From NCBI GenBank assembly GCA_035079385.1, contig JAVHKY010000030.1, positions 2,457,001 through 2,521,000 of the forward strand: DNA of 64,000 nt, read 5' to 3'. Source of the stretch: Aspidiotus rigidus (taxonomy: Eukaryota > Arthropoda > Insecta > Hemiptera > Diaspididae). Positions 47,913 through 58,957 of this stretch are shown piece after piece; position 1 is the first letter of the stretch, and each line of letters begins with the position of its first letter. Both the position numbers and the translations under genes were made by a program. The notes under the pieces were generated by a model, which did not search any database, was not told the origin of the DNA, and was given only the letters and a program-made list of their open reading frames with translations.

Positions 47913-50900
47913 ATGCCGCAGGCATCGGACCAGGCGATAAAAGCCAAAGCGTTTGAAAATCTGTCCCGAAAAAACACTAAAAAATGGTCAATGAAGACAA
48001 ATTATGTAGAACCCGTGGTGATTCTGACGACGTTGGCTAGAAGCGTGAACGGTGAGTAACTTTCGATACAGAATTGTTCTTCTTATGATGGCCGCTAGCG
48101 TCATGAATTTCAGCAGGGAACCTGTTTTATAGGTATTGTTTGGGAAAAATGTCTGCCGTCCTTTCGGACCATTGAGGTTCCGAGGGAGGGGGGGGAGGCT
48201 TTGTCCTGTTTCAGGTAGTTGGAAAATCGAGCTATAGATAAACGGGGATCTTAAAAAATGCTGACTAGCCCAATTCTAATGCTTTTATCAAGTAGTTCTA
48301 GTGATAGGTCGCGGTTGTGAATTTTATTACACTTATTCTTTCTTTATATTCTTTGCTTAATTGTAGCCGTGATTTTCTGCAGATACTATTGTAGCCAATA
48401 TGGTCGAATTACAATATTGCAAATCTGTTTTGCAAATTTACGATGAAGCTGTTTGCCTGAACAAAGAGGCTCCACATTTTCCAGAAATTCAGAAGTATAC
48501 TTCTACTTTCACTGCGTACGAGACGATAAGCTTGTCAATATTCCCGGCTGTGATTTCCATCTTTCTTGGTTCATGGAGTGATACATTTGGTCGTCGACCC
48601 TTGATGTTGAGCAGTATTTTGGGTATATCCGTTTTCTCTTGCTCTTTTTTTTTGTGTGTGGTGTAAATTCAATTCAGAAAATTAGTATTTTTGATTCGCA
48701 GGAAGCATTTTAACTGATTTCATGTGGACTTTGGCGAGTAGCACCAGTACTCATCCGAATTATCTTCTGCTGTTTGATTTGCCGACAATACTGACCGGTG
48801 GTACAGCACTACTTAACTTGGCGTTTACCTGCTACATATGCGACATAACAATGGAAGAAAAACGAGCTTTCAGGTTGAAATTATTTTTCGATACCTACCT
48901 AAGTACTGACTCAAATTTTTCCAGTGAGGTCATAATTTTGTTGAGGTAGATCTTTCAAGACAAGGAATCTGCTCTATGGAGAGGGAGGGGGTTTTCGTGG
49001 GAAAATATCCGTCGTTGACCTTGAAAGAACTCGGGACTTGAGATGATCTCAAATTTCAAGCAATACATGTGACTTTAAAAAATTTTGGGTCCATTACCAG
49101 AGTTAATTGAGAAGAAAACGGAATTTGTTTTATATATTTGTGGGGAGGCACCTGACTTGGCAGGTCTTTAAAGGTAATATGCAAATTAGTTCCAAAACCA
49201 AAATTCTACATTCGTGCGTTATGCTAGCCCTCACATATGGTGCATAAACTTGGTCATTGACAAAAGCTCAAGCTCTTAGTCTCCAAACTACGCAAAGAGC
49301 AATGGAAAGAAGTCCACTAGAAGTTAAAAGAAAAGACAAACATTAAGAACGCACAGATAAGACAAAAAACAGGGATAAGGGATATATTAAAAACTGTGGG
49401 TTCCCCTAAAAATGAAATACGCGGGTCATATAGCTTGAATAAAGAAAGGCACTTGGGCAAAGAGAGCAGCAGAATGGACCTCTTATGGTAATAAAAGAAG
49501 AAGAGGGAGACCTCCAACAAAATGGAGACACGACATTGTTCAAAAAATAGGTATATTGTGGATGAGGGAGGCACAAAACAGGACGGGATGGAAGAAAATT
49601 GGGGAGACCTATGCCCGGGAATGGGCGTCCGGTAGATAATGTAATGTCTACGTAATTTAAGATGTCAAGATTAAAGGTTGTTATTATTACCTGACTTAGG
49701 GGATTGCGGGACGTTATCAGGACATTACATGATCGTGGCATTCTAACTAAAAGGTAGAAATTTTCTCTAGTCCTTCAAGTAACTCAGGAGATAAGACAAC
49801 TCAGATCAGACGTTATCACAAGGATAAAATAATATTACTCACGAACTCAAGAAATACCCTCTAAAACATTGTTATCCAATCCATACCACCAACATAAACC
49901 AAAGTCCGACTAGCTCGCAAAAGGTAGAGCATAGCACAGACCATCAATGCGAACGACACTAACGAGGGTAGAAGAAGAAAGACTGTTGACGGGATCTTGG
50001 GCGTTGGAGTTGATTCTCTTCTGCAAATTAAGTTGCCTTTTTCATCGCATCAGATACCTTCCATACGAGTAGAGTAGATTTCTTGCACTCCTCAACCAAT
50101 TCCGTGAATGGACCCAATCCTTCTCTCCACGGTAATTGAGTGGTGACAATAGAGTCAACTGAGGAACTGTTATTGTTTCCGATGTCACTTTTTTTTAAAG
50201 TTTCGCAGGAGACTCGACAATTAACTCCAAAACCAATGATGTTTACGCATTGATTGCAGGTTGGGTATCATATTAGGATGTGACTATTTTGGATCTCTAA
50301 TAGGGACATTAGCGGCGCCATACCTCAAAATCATAAGTTATTCCTTCGCCATATCTGCTGAAATGATTGCGACCACCATTATCCTCTTTTACGTTTTGTT
50401 CTTCTTAGAAGAGTCTGTAGCCACTACGGAGGTGAGAAACAATTTGAGTTGGATCTTCAAACTTGAACAACCCCAATGAAGTGCACAGCTTAAATAAACC
50501 AAATTTTAATTTCATAGGTTGAACGTCGATTGGTCAGTAAAAATCCGTTCCAGTGGTCTCAAGTTCAGAGTATATTCAATTCGTGTTTTGTAAACCAGTC
50601 TCCACAAACTATTAAGATCTTGTTTTGCGTTGGATTGTTGACAATCATTTCAGCAACACAAATTCACGGTACCGTTTTGTTATTATGGCCGAAATAACAA
50701 ACTGAAAATTTTAAAAGGACCTATGAAAATGGCTGCAGGAAACTCGCTAACGCTTTCTTGATCACCTGCTGTTCCACCTTCCAGAAATTATTCCGATACC
50801 CCTTTTTTCCAAGTGAAAGTCGAACTCTTCAATTAGCTCAGCTTGTCCTCCTGCTCTTCAGTTGAAATTTTTTGAAGTCTCTCTGATATCGTCCCGTTCT

Positions 50901-53900
50901 GGTGACGTCAGGTCTGTTACCCCCTCATCGCAGTCATAATCTTTCCTAATGATATCACGTCCCTCTTCCATAAGTAGATATAAGATATTCCTTCTGGCGC
51001 ACTTTAGCGTACTTCCTCATTTCTCTAGCGCAGAGTAAAATTTACCCATTTTTCATCCTCTCCTAATGAATAATTTCACTCCTTTTTTATCTCCGCTAGT
51101 TCGAAAATTTCAGAAGTTTTGTATCATTTTTGTATCAATTTTTAACATTTATAAGATTCCTTCTGGCGCACTTAAGCGTATTTATGAATTTCTCTAACGC
51201 AAGAATCATTTTACCATTTTTTAAAGCAAAATCAAACCATTTTTCTAATAATTTTTCTTCCAAGATAGTTGGAAAATTTCAGAGTTTTTGTATCATTTTC
51301 TATCTTTTTTCCATGAAATAAATTTTCTTGTGAGAGCTACATCCATCACTTGTGAAATATAAGAAATTTCCTTCTAGCGCACTTCCTAATTTCTCTAGCG
51401 CAGCGCATAGTTTTCTCAAAATTCTCGTGAATTCTAACAACTTCAACCTTTCTCTCTGTGTTTCTCATGTAGGAGTTGAGACTTACCTTTTAAAATCTTA
51501 ATAAAAATGGTGTTATTGAAAAGAAAGTATAAAACTTATAAGTAAATCTAGTCTACAAATGTTTATTGACTTAGAAAAATATGGATACTTGTGAGAGTAG
51601 CTACCAAGACAATGTCTATGAAATTCATTTTGAAGAAAATCCTGAGGAGTATATGGAAGTTATAAGAGCAATCAAAAATGCGGAAGTCATGTTTCTTGGT
51701 GGTAGTCCACTTTGGGATGATATTCAATTTTATGATCCACAACCTGAAGTTGATCTGGGATATGAATCAGAGAATGAATCAGATATAGAGATGAGCAATG
51801 AACCAGATATAGAGATAATCAATGAACCAAATACACAGATGATCAATGAACTAAATATAGAGATAATCAATGAACCAAATACAGAGATAATCAATGTACC
51901 AGATATAGAGATAATCAATGAACCAGATAATAGCTTACTATCAGTTACCACATCTTGGGAGAATCTTAACAGAGCCGCTCAAGCTTTGCTTGAGAATGTT
52001 AATAACTTGGAAAATAAATCTAATCAGGGAACAGAAAATAAATAAATGAATAAATAGTGATTATTTTCAAACTAGAAATATAAGTTATTTCAATCAACCT
52101 TTTTATATACTTATTAGAATAATTTTTCTATATAAATAATACCTAATCAAATTTTTAAAAATGGAAAATCAAAACAATACTTACATGCAAGATAATTATA
52201 ATGTTGATGATAACTGTGAAGAAGAATATGAAAAATTTACTCAAAAATGCAAGGATAGAACAAGGGAGAGAATGAGAGAAAAAGATAGAATGAAGATAGA
52301 TAGGCCTATTGATAACTATGATAAATCACCTATAAGAGAGGATGATTTTGAATCAGATATTGACTCAGAGGAGGGCTAATTTTCTATATAATCATATCTT
52401 TAGTATATTTAAATCTTTTATTTCATTTTCAATAATTCTTGATAAATGATCAAATGAGCAATAATCCACAGGACACACCTGCTCTGCTGGCACATATTTA
52501 TCATAAATTTAGTATGTTTTTCTCTTTTATCCTTGAGTAAATCTTGAATTGAAGGATCCATTATATCATCATATTTTATCAATAGTATTTAAAATATGGT
52601 ATAATTTGCAGGACAAGCCTGCTCATGTCGTTGATATAAGTCATATTTTGAAATCAAATTTAATTAATCCAACAAAAGAATCTTCGTAGTCCTCCATTTA
52701 TATTGAATAAATAGAAAAGATGAAAAATAGGTAACAAGAGAGTGGGTCTAGGTCTATGTTTGTAAGTCTTTTCATTATATTTACTTGGGCCTACTGGAAA
52801 ATTATTATCAATAATAATTATCAAAATTCTGGAATTTCTCGAGGTTCATAGACTTCAAATTGGTTGAAAATGATCTTTAATTCTCAGGTATTTTTGAAAA
52901 TACTTTCCAATCTTTATAGAATGAAGTACTTTTTCATGAACAACAATCATGAAATTTTCGTGTTGAATCTGTTCACCTGAACTGGTTGACGACATTAAGA
53001 CGACATCAAAATAATGACTAGGTGTTTTTTCTCTTTCCGATGCGCACTTAAAATTGGTTTAACATGGCTGACGTGAACAATGTAAATTTTCTGTTACTAA
53101 GTGAATTAAATGCTTTGATGAAAACTATTAATGAAGCATCTCAAAATAATGATAATATGAATTCTTTACAAAATAGTATAATGATACCTAGATGATATTA
53201 AAATTTCTAATAAGAATTTGAAATCTTCTTACATGTTTTATTAGTATTGGAAAGTACCTAACTCTCATGAGAGAGATTTATTTTAGCTTAAAAACAATCA
53301 AATATTCACGATGAAAATTGAGGAGATTTCTAGGATTTTTAGACAGGTTGAAAAATGAGTAAATTGTGCTCTGCGCTAGAGAAATTAGGAAGTGCGCCAG
53401 AAGGAAATTTCTTATATTTCACAAGTGATGGATGTAGCTCTCACAAGAAAATTTATTTCATGGAAAAAAGATAGAAAATGATACAAAAACTCTGAAATTT
53501 TCCAACTATCTTGGAAGAAAAATTATTAGAAAAATGGTTTGATTTTGCTTTAAAAAATGGTAAAATGATTCTTGCGTTAAAGAAATTCATAAATACGCTT
53601 AAGTGCGCCAGAAGGAATCTTATAAATGTTAAAAATTGATACAAAAATGATACAAAACTTCTGAAATTTTCGAACTAGCGGAGATAAAAAAGGAGTGAAA
53701 TTATTCATTAGGAGAGGATGAAAAATGGGTAAATTTTACTCTGCGCTAGAGAAATGAGGAAGTACGCTAAAGTGCGCCAGAAGGAATATCTTATATCTAC
53801 TTCCATAGAGGTTTCAGTCAAAAATTTTTGTAATCCAAAGTCCTTAAATCAGGTTGGGTTTCCTGTCGATAGCGCAATTTTTTGAAGTTATGCCCTAAAA

Positions 53901-56149
53901 AACTTTGGGAAGAATCGCCGCTGGACTTCATTGAGTCTCATATTATGAGAGTTTTGAAAATATTTAAAGTCGATCCAAAAAAAAAAATGAACAAATTCCT
54001 TTGCTTCCATTTCCAGGTCATAGCACAATATTTTATTTGTTTTTACAAAACGTATTCGGATGGACTGTAGAAGATTTTTCCCGGTTGATATCCGTTGGTC
54101 TGGTAACAACAGGTGAGTACTCAGAACTACCAATCTCATTCGAATTTCGAGGGTAGCAACATAATTGCCACGGGTATTTTTCAGTAATTTCAACTGCCAT
54201 AACGAGCAATAGAGTGTTGATCTTATCTGATGTACAGATCTTGATTTTAGTAGCTCTTCTTCGATTGTTAAGCTCTGTCATGTACATCTTTGTACAGACA
54301 ACGTGTCTTGTATACGTGTCATTTGTGATAGAAAGCGTAGCCGGACTCTATTCAACATTTTTGAGAAGTTTCTTGTCAAAAACTGTGAATGCTAACAATG
54401 TGGGTGAGTGAGACTCATTAAGTGAATACCGTTGTGAGTTCCCACAACTGTTTCTAATTCTATTAAATTTTTACTAGGAAAATTTTTTTCGTTATGCAGT
54501 ATCTTAGCTTTATTTGGAGTTCTGTTTGGCACTTCTATTTACAATATGGTGTACAATGAAACGATGGAAACCCATCCTAGAGCAGTTTTTTTCGTTTCTA
54601 TCTTTCTTTGCTTCCTTATAATAGTTCTGATGACGTAAGTAGCATTCTGAGAAATAATTTATTAGAATAATGAATTTTTTGAATTCAAGCTTACCTATTT
54701 TAAGGGAGGGGAGGATACCCGGAAGAATTAATGGCCTCTCATCAATGTTAGCTCTGATCCTTAAACATTCTCCTGATCCTGATAGTACGCACTTTTTCTA
54801 TTGTTTTAAGACCAGCCTCTTCAGTTCTACTTTGGCACTCGTATCGATCGTCCTTTTCTTGTTAAATTCAATACAACACGTTCTTCAGCTCCGTCATCTA
54901 TGTGGGCAATACTTTCCTTTCATATAAATCCTTACTCCTTACATTAGTCTTAAATGAGAAATTCTTTATCGAGACCGCCTCCTCTCCGAGCTCATAACTT
55001 GAATGTCAGACAAAAAAGATGGTTTCAGAAACTCAGAAAGAATTCATCAGATATGACAAAAAGAGAACAAGACTACGGATGACTCTACGGTATAGGCTAG
55101 GGTATCAAAACATTCATTCACGAATGTCAATTTTTTTGACATGTAGTCCTTCGGCTAGAGGTGAGTCGAAATTTTTTTCAAGTTTTTTGTTGGACGACGC
55201 ACGGCGCATGGCAAATTTCTCAAACAGCCCTCCATAAAATAGGATCCCTGTTAAAATTTCGATTCTCGAGCTATATACATATGATAGGAGGCGGACTTAG
55301 AAACATTTCGACTTTCGAGCCATCAAGTCCCCCTTCTATCAAATATGTATAGCTCGATAGTCAACATTTTTCAAAGTCCCCCTCCACCAGACTAAGGCGA
55401 GTGAGCTTACCAAAATTCACTAGCTTAAAATATTGTAAACTAGACTTACTAGACCATGAAGGCTACAAGTGAGCCCCTAAAAGCTATATTATCTTGAAAC
55501 ATTTCAAACTGGACCTATACTAGATCCGCGAGTAAGCTCCCTAAAAGCCACTCGCTACTGAAAAAGACATGAAACATGATCTTTATTCATTTGGCTATGC
55601 CGGAAAATTTTTTGAAAGATTTCTCACCATTATGAGTAGTTGCTTACGATACAAGAAGCAAATACTTTTTAGACGCATCACCCCGGAAGCGCTCAAAGAC
55701 ATATTATTATTCCTGATCCAACATTTTTCCATCAATAGAGAAATTATTTTCGTTCTTCTTCTTCTTCTTTAGAACACTTACGATGATGAAAAATGGTGAA
55801 AAGGATCTTCCACTTCTTCCGGAGGAAGAAAACCAAGGCAACCCAAACATGTCTGATGTTCAGGTGAGTAATTTATTGGGAACAGAAAAATCAGGTAGCA
55901 CCTGAGTTGAGTCATCTGTAATCAAAAATCCTCCTCGGATGTAATTTGTATTTATTTCAGGACTTATATCCAGATAATGGAGAAATAACTGAAGATACAG
56001 AGAACACAACATTTGCTAAGAAAGGTCAACAGCAACCTCCTACATTCAATACTAATATCAAGAAAATCGCGACCGAAGTAGCTAAGGTGATGTCCAGCTC
56101 TACTTCAGGACATGAGACGCCAACAGGAGATTCGACCATTTACGAGTAA
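47913..56149 (+). CDS. SLC46-like major facilitator transporter (PCFT/folate-carrier family)
   Basis: Ten exons: 47913-48051, 48383-48622, 48702-48873, 50260-50431, 50518-50668, 54017-54112, 54185-54403, 54478-54634, 55773-55863 and 55961-56149. They join in frame to 541 residues. The start ATG precedes a short cytosolic stretch and EPVVILTTLARSVN, the usual first helix. FLGSWSDTFGRRPLM is the diagnostic major-facilitator loop between helices 2 and 3 (G-S-W-S-D-x-x-G-R-[RK]-P of SLC46). LFDLPTILTGG, CYICDIT and LGCDYFGSLIG follow, then LLTIISATQIHG, QNVFGWTVEDFSRL, and helices 9-12 in exons 7-8. SLC46 members carry folates or related small anions with protons; the substrate here is unknown. 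The last 80 residues are hydrophilic and Glu/Thr/Ser-rich, a long cytosolic tail. Introns hold a LINE fragment and a 2.8-kb inverted-repeat element. Confidence 0.87.
48113..48150 (+). repeat. solo end of the AACAGG-family repeat
   Basis: CAGCAGGGAACCTGTTTTAT followed by GTTTGGGAAAAATG, in intron 1 of the SLC46-like gene. Only the terminal module is present. Confidence 0.5.
49195..49690 (+). pseudogene. LINE 3' fragment (endonuclease/reverse-transcriptase C-terminus)
   Basis: Plus-strand reading with several stops and shifts gives YGAxTWSLTKAQALKLQ, QRAMERS, KYAGHIA, GTWAKRAAEW, RRRGRPPTKWRHDI and WMREAQNRTGWKKIGETYA. This is the characteristic C-terminus of insect RTE/CR1-like endonuclease-reverse transcriptases (R-R-x-G-R-P-P-x-[RK]-W). 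It ends in a TTATTATTA-type tail near 49685. Inactive, in the intron between exons 3 and 4 of the SLC46-like gene. Confidence 0.8.
50973..51403 (+). repeat. left 431-bp terminal inverted repeat
   Basis: Contains three imperfect internal copies, roughly 185-190 bases apart, of CCTTCTGGCGCACTT followed by TTTCTCTAGCGCAG or variants (about 50989, 51157 and 51370). GCGC words are conspicuous in otherwise A+T-rich DNA. Matches 53371-53801 in inverted orientation. Confidence 0.85.
51581..52045 (+). CDS. element ORF1, acidic protein with 8-residue repeats
   Basis: 154 codons with ATG at 51581, preceded by A-rich sequence (AGAAAAATATG). Not recognised. The N-terminal 70 residues look globular (MEVIRAIKNAEVMFLGGSPL, WDDIQFYDP). 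The middle, about residues 68-116, is six tandem copies of an 8-residue unit of the form D/N-I-E-I-I-N-E-P. The C-terminus contains WENLNRAAQALLENVNNLEN, a likely amphipathic helix. Strongly acidic, no signal peptide or membrane segment. It lies inside the Polinton-like element in the same orientation as ORF2 and ORF3. Intact frame; expression unknown. Confidence 0.6.
   Translation: MDTCESSYQDNVYEIHFEENPEEYMEVIRAIKNAEVMFLGGSPLWDDIQFYDPQPEVDLGYESENESDIEMSNEPDIEIINEPNTQMINELNIEIINEPNTEIINVPDIEIINEPDNSLLSVTTSWENLNRAAQALLENVNNLENKSNQGTENK
52161..52379 (+). CDS. element ORF2, 72-residue charged protein
   Basis: ATG at 52161 after AAAAA (TTTTTAAAAATGG). Not recognised. Highly charged: an acidic/asparagine-rich start, a basic middle (KCKDRTRERMREKDRMKIDR) likely helical, and an acidic end (DDFESDIDSEEG). 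116 bases after ORF1, same strand, third such small frame in the element following at 53064. It could be a nucleic-acid-binding or packaging accessory, but that is speculation. Confidence 0.45.
   Translation: MENQNNTYMQDNYNVDDNCEEEYEKFTQKCKDRTRERMREKDRMKIDRPIDNYDKSPIREDDFESDIDSEEG
52380..53063 (+). other. non-coding interior of the Polinton-like element
   Basis: A+T-rich. Holds two related segments, CACAGGACACACCTGCTCTG (about 52469) and GCAGGACAAGCCTGCTCATG (about 52608), 139 bases apart in direct orientation. Each has the core CAGGACA-CCTGCTC, a possible structured or protein-binding site. Confidence 0.4.
53064..53195 (+). CDS. element ORF3, 43 residues
   Basis: ATG in the context TTTAACATGG, frame closed by TGA at 53193-53195. 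Begins MADVNNVNFLLLSELNALMK, followed by an Asn-rich stretch. Predicted helical. Not recognised. Short length makes coding uncertain. Its position between ORF2 and the right inverted repeat, on the same strand, is the main support. Confidence 0.3.
   Translation: MADVNNVNFLLLSELNALMKTINEASQNNDNMNSLQNSIMIPR
53371..53801 (-). repeat. right 431-bp terminal inverted repeat
   Basis: Inverted copy of 50973-51403, same length. The two copies diverge abruptly inside the CTGCGCTAGAG block. Near identity of the arms argues for a recent insertion or gene conversion between arms. Confidence 0.85.
55163..55400 (+). repeat. AACAGG-family modular repeat, copy
   Basis: TTCAAGTTTTTTGTTGGACG, GCAAATTTCTCAAA and CATAAAATAGGATCCCTGTT are followed by CTCGAGCTATATAC and ATGATAGGAG submodules in both orientations. 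In the intron before exon 9 of the SLC46-like gene. Confidence 0.65.
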
Positions 56150-56886
56150 TAAAAAACGCCATCCACTCCAGAAATTGATACTAATTTTTACATCTTCTTC
56201 ATGAATGGTCGTCCGCCAAGATGGAAAAACCTGGATATAATATTGGGACCTTAAACATACTTTGATACCGATCCATGAAGCGATGCGCGGAAAACCTGTT
56301 TCCTTTGGAAGAGATTTTGACAGCGTTTATTATTTGTTCAAAAAGATTATGAAAAGAAACTATTTACTATTGGGTCTCAACCACTAGAACTCCTTTTAGA
56401 TGGAACGCCAGAGTTGCAGAATTGTACAACAAATTGTCGTCAACTGGCAAAATTAATCAATATTCAAGCTACAGAAGGAAGAAAAAATAGAATAAAAAAA
56501 CTAAAATATTTAATTATTTTGGAAAATCTAACCATAAAGATTAAAGACTCACCAGTTGACCAATTGTGTACAAATATTATTAGTTGGCGGGCAGTATTTG
56601 AGCAGATAGAAAGAACCTTAAGTCAATAGTCGATGAAATTTATCTTTTACTCCCCCCTTCAATAGTATAACAAGTATAGTTTTAACGGGCCAACTGATGA
56701 AACTTCAGCCTTTGATGGTAGTCTCGTCAGAAGTTCTTAGGGGAAGTGAGATTTAAAAGCAATTGGAGGTTTAAACTTCATGGGGAAAGCGTAGAACCAT
56801 TCCGTGCACGATGACTATGTGTACCATTGAAATTCCTTTTAATAAATCACGAAAGTAAAACTGTTAAGCGGAAGCCGCTAATTTTA
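56150..56886. other. region after the SLC46-like stop
   Basis: Probably 3' untranslated sequence and intergenic DNA. A protein-like stretch at 56414-56629 is open, Lys/Ile-rich and unrecognised. Its neighbouring frame around 56390-56470 also reads protein-like (WNARVAELYNKLSS), so it may be a frameshifted fragment of something. Confidence 0.35.
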
Positions 56887-57885
56887 TCAACTACCTATCT
56901 TTCCAGATTTTCGATAAACTTGATCCACTTTCCAGACTTCATCTACCCCGATCTCTTGAAGAGACCGACTAAGCTCGTCTTGCTCACGCCTCCACGCCTC
57001 ACACTCAAATAAGGTGTGTTGTGGTCCATCATCCCGCCCTTGGTTACAGTGCGAACACATTGCCTGCTCAACTTTCCTTAACTTCTCGTGAAGGTACTTG
57101 TTGAAGCAGCCATGGCCGCTCAACACCTGCGTCAGGTGAAAGTTCAGCTGACCATGGTGTCGGTTCATCCACTCATCAAGGTCGCGTATTAGCCCACGGG
57201 TTGTCCATGTACCCAGCTGACTCTGGGCAATTCTTGCTTTCCACTTTACAAGCAAGGAGCGCCTGACCTCCTGCTTGACCCGTAAAGCTTCTCGGTTGGT
57301 CGTCGTTCTCTTCTTTGCTTCGAACACCACCGCTCTCTCCTCAGCAAGGAGCCCGATTGGTGGTGAACGTGCTAATACACAAAGAGCCTCCGTCGAGACA
57401 GTGCGGTAGGCACTAACACACCTTAGCGCAGCTCTTCGTTGGATCTTTACCATCTCTCTCCTTCGGTATGGTATCTTCATGCAGTCGGCCCATACTGGCG
57501 CACCGTATAGGAGGACCGACAAGGCGGTGCTCATCATGATCCTTCTCCTTGTTTCTCTCGGTCCTCCTAGGTTCCTCATCAGGCGGCTTAGGTATCATAC
57601 TACCCGGCCCGCCTTTTCCACTGCCATCAGGAAATGGTGCCTGAAGCTCAGCGTTGAGTCAAACCAGATGCCCAGGTATTTCATTTGCTTCTTGATTTCA
57701 ATTTCCACACCTTGCAGGCAAAAGGTGGGTGGCTTGAACTTCCGACGGGTCGTGAATAAAATGGCCTCCGTCTTACTTGCTGCTAGTTCAAGTCCAGCCG
57801 ACTCGATCCAACGCGTCACATCCTCTAGGGCCCGGTTTACCCTCCTCTCCACCGCTACAGTTGTTTCAGCGGTGCATACCACCCG
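56887..57885 (-). pseudogene. 5'-truncated non-LTR retrotransposon, RT C-terminus and CCHC-like region
   Basis: Minus strand. Starts just after the position of the YADD box with VVCTAETTVAVERRVNRALE, then GLELAASKTEAILFTTRR and QMKYLGIWFDSTLSF, the conserved R1/jockey RT thumb blocks. One in-frame TGA (57597-57595) interrupts, after which the same frame continues LSRLMRNLGGPRETRRR and TALSVLLYGAPVWADCM. It ends with CSHCNQGRDDGPQHTLFECE, the C-x2-C-x8-H-x4-C motif of these elements. It belongs to the same family as 17960-18900. A single nonsense codon and the missing 5' end make it inactive. Confidence 0.85.
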
Positions 57886-58518
57886 ACCTATACATTTCTT
57901 CATCATTTCTCTGCCGACATTGAAAGCTTCATAACAGTCAATCTTTTCATTGCCTGTAATGCCAGTCGATAGCGACACAACGTGAGCCATAGAGGAGAAT
58001 GGATTGCGATCTTGCAACCACACATACAATTTCTGAATATCGTCCGAGTCGCGCACAAAGCGGGTGATACTCCAATCTGCATGCTGAAACGATGATTGTA
58101 AGGATACACCTGCAAAGTTCTCGATGCAGTCACAAATTTTCGCACACTGTGGCATGGACAGCAACCACCTGTTTATGACACTATCTTTCATTCCTCGTCC
58201 ATGGGTTAAACCGCCAACTATTTTCATATTCTTCATTAATGTACTTTCTACGATGTAGTCCATCGATGTACCAGCCCACATTTTTTCAGTCCGACGGATT
58301 GTAAATGCACCTCCAAGCGAGGTAAGGCGTTGGTACTCGGTCGGGTTCATTCTACTTTCCAGACTACGAAGAGTTTGCAGATGTAGCTGAGCTGACTTCG
58401 CATATAAAAAGTGCCCTGTCGCATGAAAATAAGGCAACATACTCTGATTTCCGTTGTAATTTTTATTTTTCACCTGGTATACAATACAATGGGCAACTGT
58501 TCGCTCGTTTGTATGCAC
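57886..58518 (-). pseudogene. fragment of an uncharacterised invertebrate protein fused in frame to the LINE
   Basis: About 211 codons directly upstream of, and in frame with, the LINE fragment. Blocks LPYFHATGHFLYAKSAQLHL, GGLTHGRGM and LSTGITGNEKIDC resemble a family of large uncharacterised proteins that I recall from many invertebrate genomes (family identity from memory, no name certain). It is not reverse transcriptase. The frame is open, suggesting a fairly young fragment. Most simply, a 5'-truncated LINE inserted into, or joined to, this gene fragment. Confidence 0.55.
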
Positions 58519-58957
58519 CTATGTCAAATGTGTTTTTGAGAAACACATTTATGCGTTGTATTCGAGTATCATCCCTCTGTAATATGCTCATTTTCTTGAA
58601 GCAGCCGCACTTTCGATAACTTCGTAGGCTGAGTATGAGGTTTAGGCTAAACTTTGAATACATCACTGGATAGGAAATTTTACGAGGAATAATTCTTGTC
58701 TGATGTATTTTTTTTCTAAAACTGTGATTTTATGGAGTTATTTGCAAAAAACGGTTTTTCGGAGGGTTTGAACCCCCATTAAAAAAAAAGCAGCGGGGCG
58801 ATTTCGCGGGGTTCTTAATATGTTGTTTCGGGCACTATTCTACGCCACTTACAGCAATCAGACCTTAGCCGGCATCATTTGTAATACTTTCATCAAAATC
58901 CTGCTAATTTGCCTACATTATGTTGTAGGCTGTTGAAAGCTAGGTATATTTTTTAAC
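58519..58957. other. intergenic region
   Basis: No recognised gene. Contains a run of A at about 58782 followed by GCAGCGGGGCGATTTCGCGG. Upstream exons of the uncharacterised protein fragment were not found here. Confidence 0.35.

Larger units (their letters stand above)
50973..53801 (+). mobile_element. Polinton/Maverick-like non-autonomous element, 2829 bp
   Basis: TCCATA directly precedes (50967-50972) and follows (53802-53807) the unit, a perfect 6-bp duplication. It begins AGTAGATATAAGATATTCC and ends in the exact complement. The inverted repeats are 431 bp on each side (50973-51403; 53371-53801) and almost identical. Six-base duplications, long inverted repeats and AG...CT termini are those of Polintons. 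The 1.97-kb interior is A+T-rich and carries three small ORFs but no DNA polymerase, integrase, packaging ATPase, protease or capsid gene. The class assignment is therefore an inference from termini only. It lies in the intron between exons 5 and 6 of the SLC46-like gene, which remains spliceable. Confidence 0.75.

Noticed and set aside
50973..51403. Direct long terminal repeat of an LTR retrotransposon
   Set aside because: The two 431-bp repeats are inverted, not direct, and the ends are AG...CT rather than TG...CA, so an LTR element is excluded.
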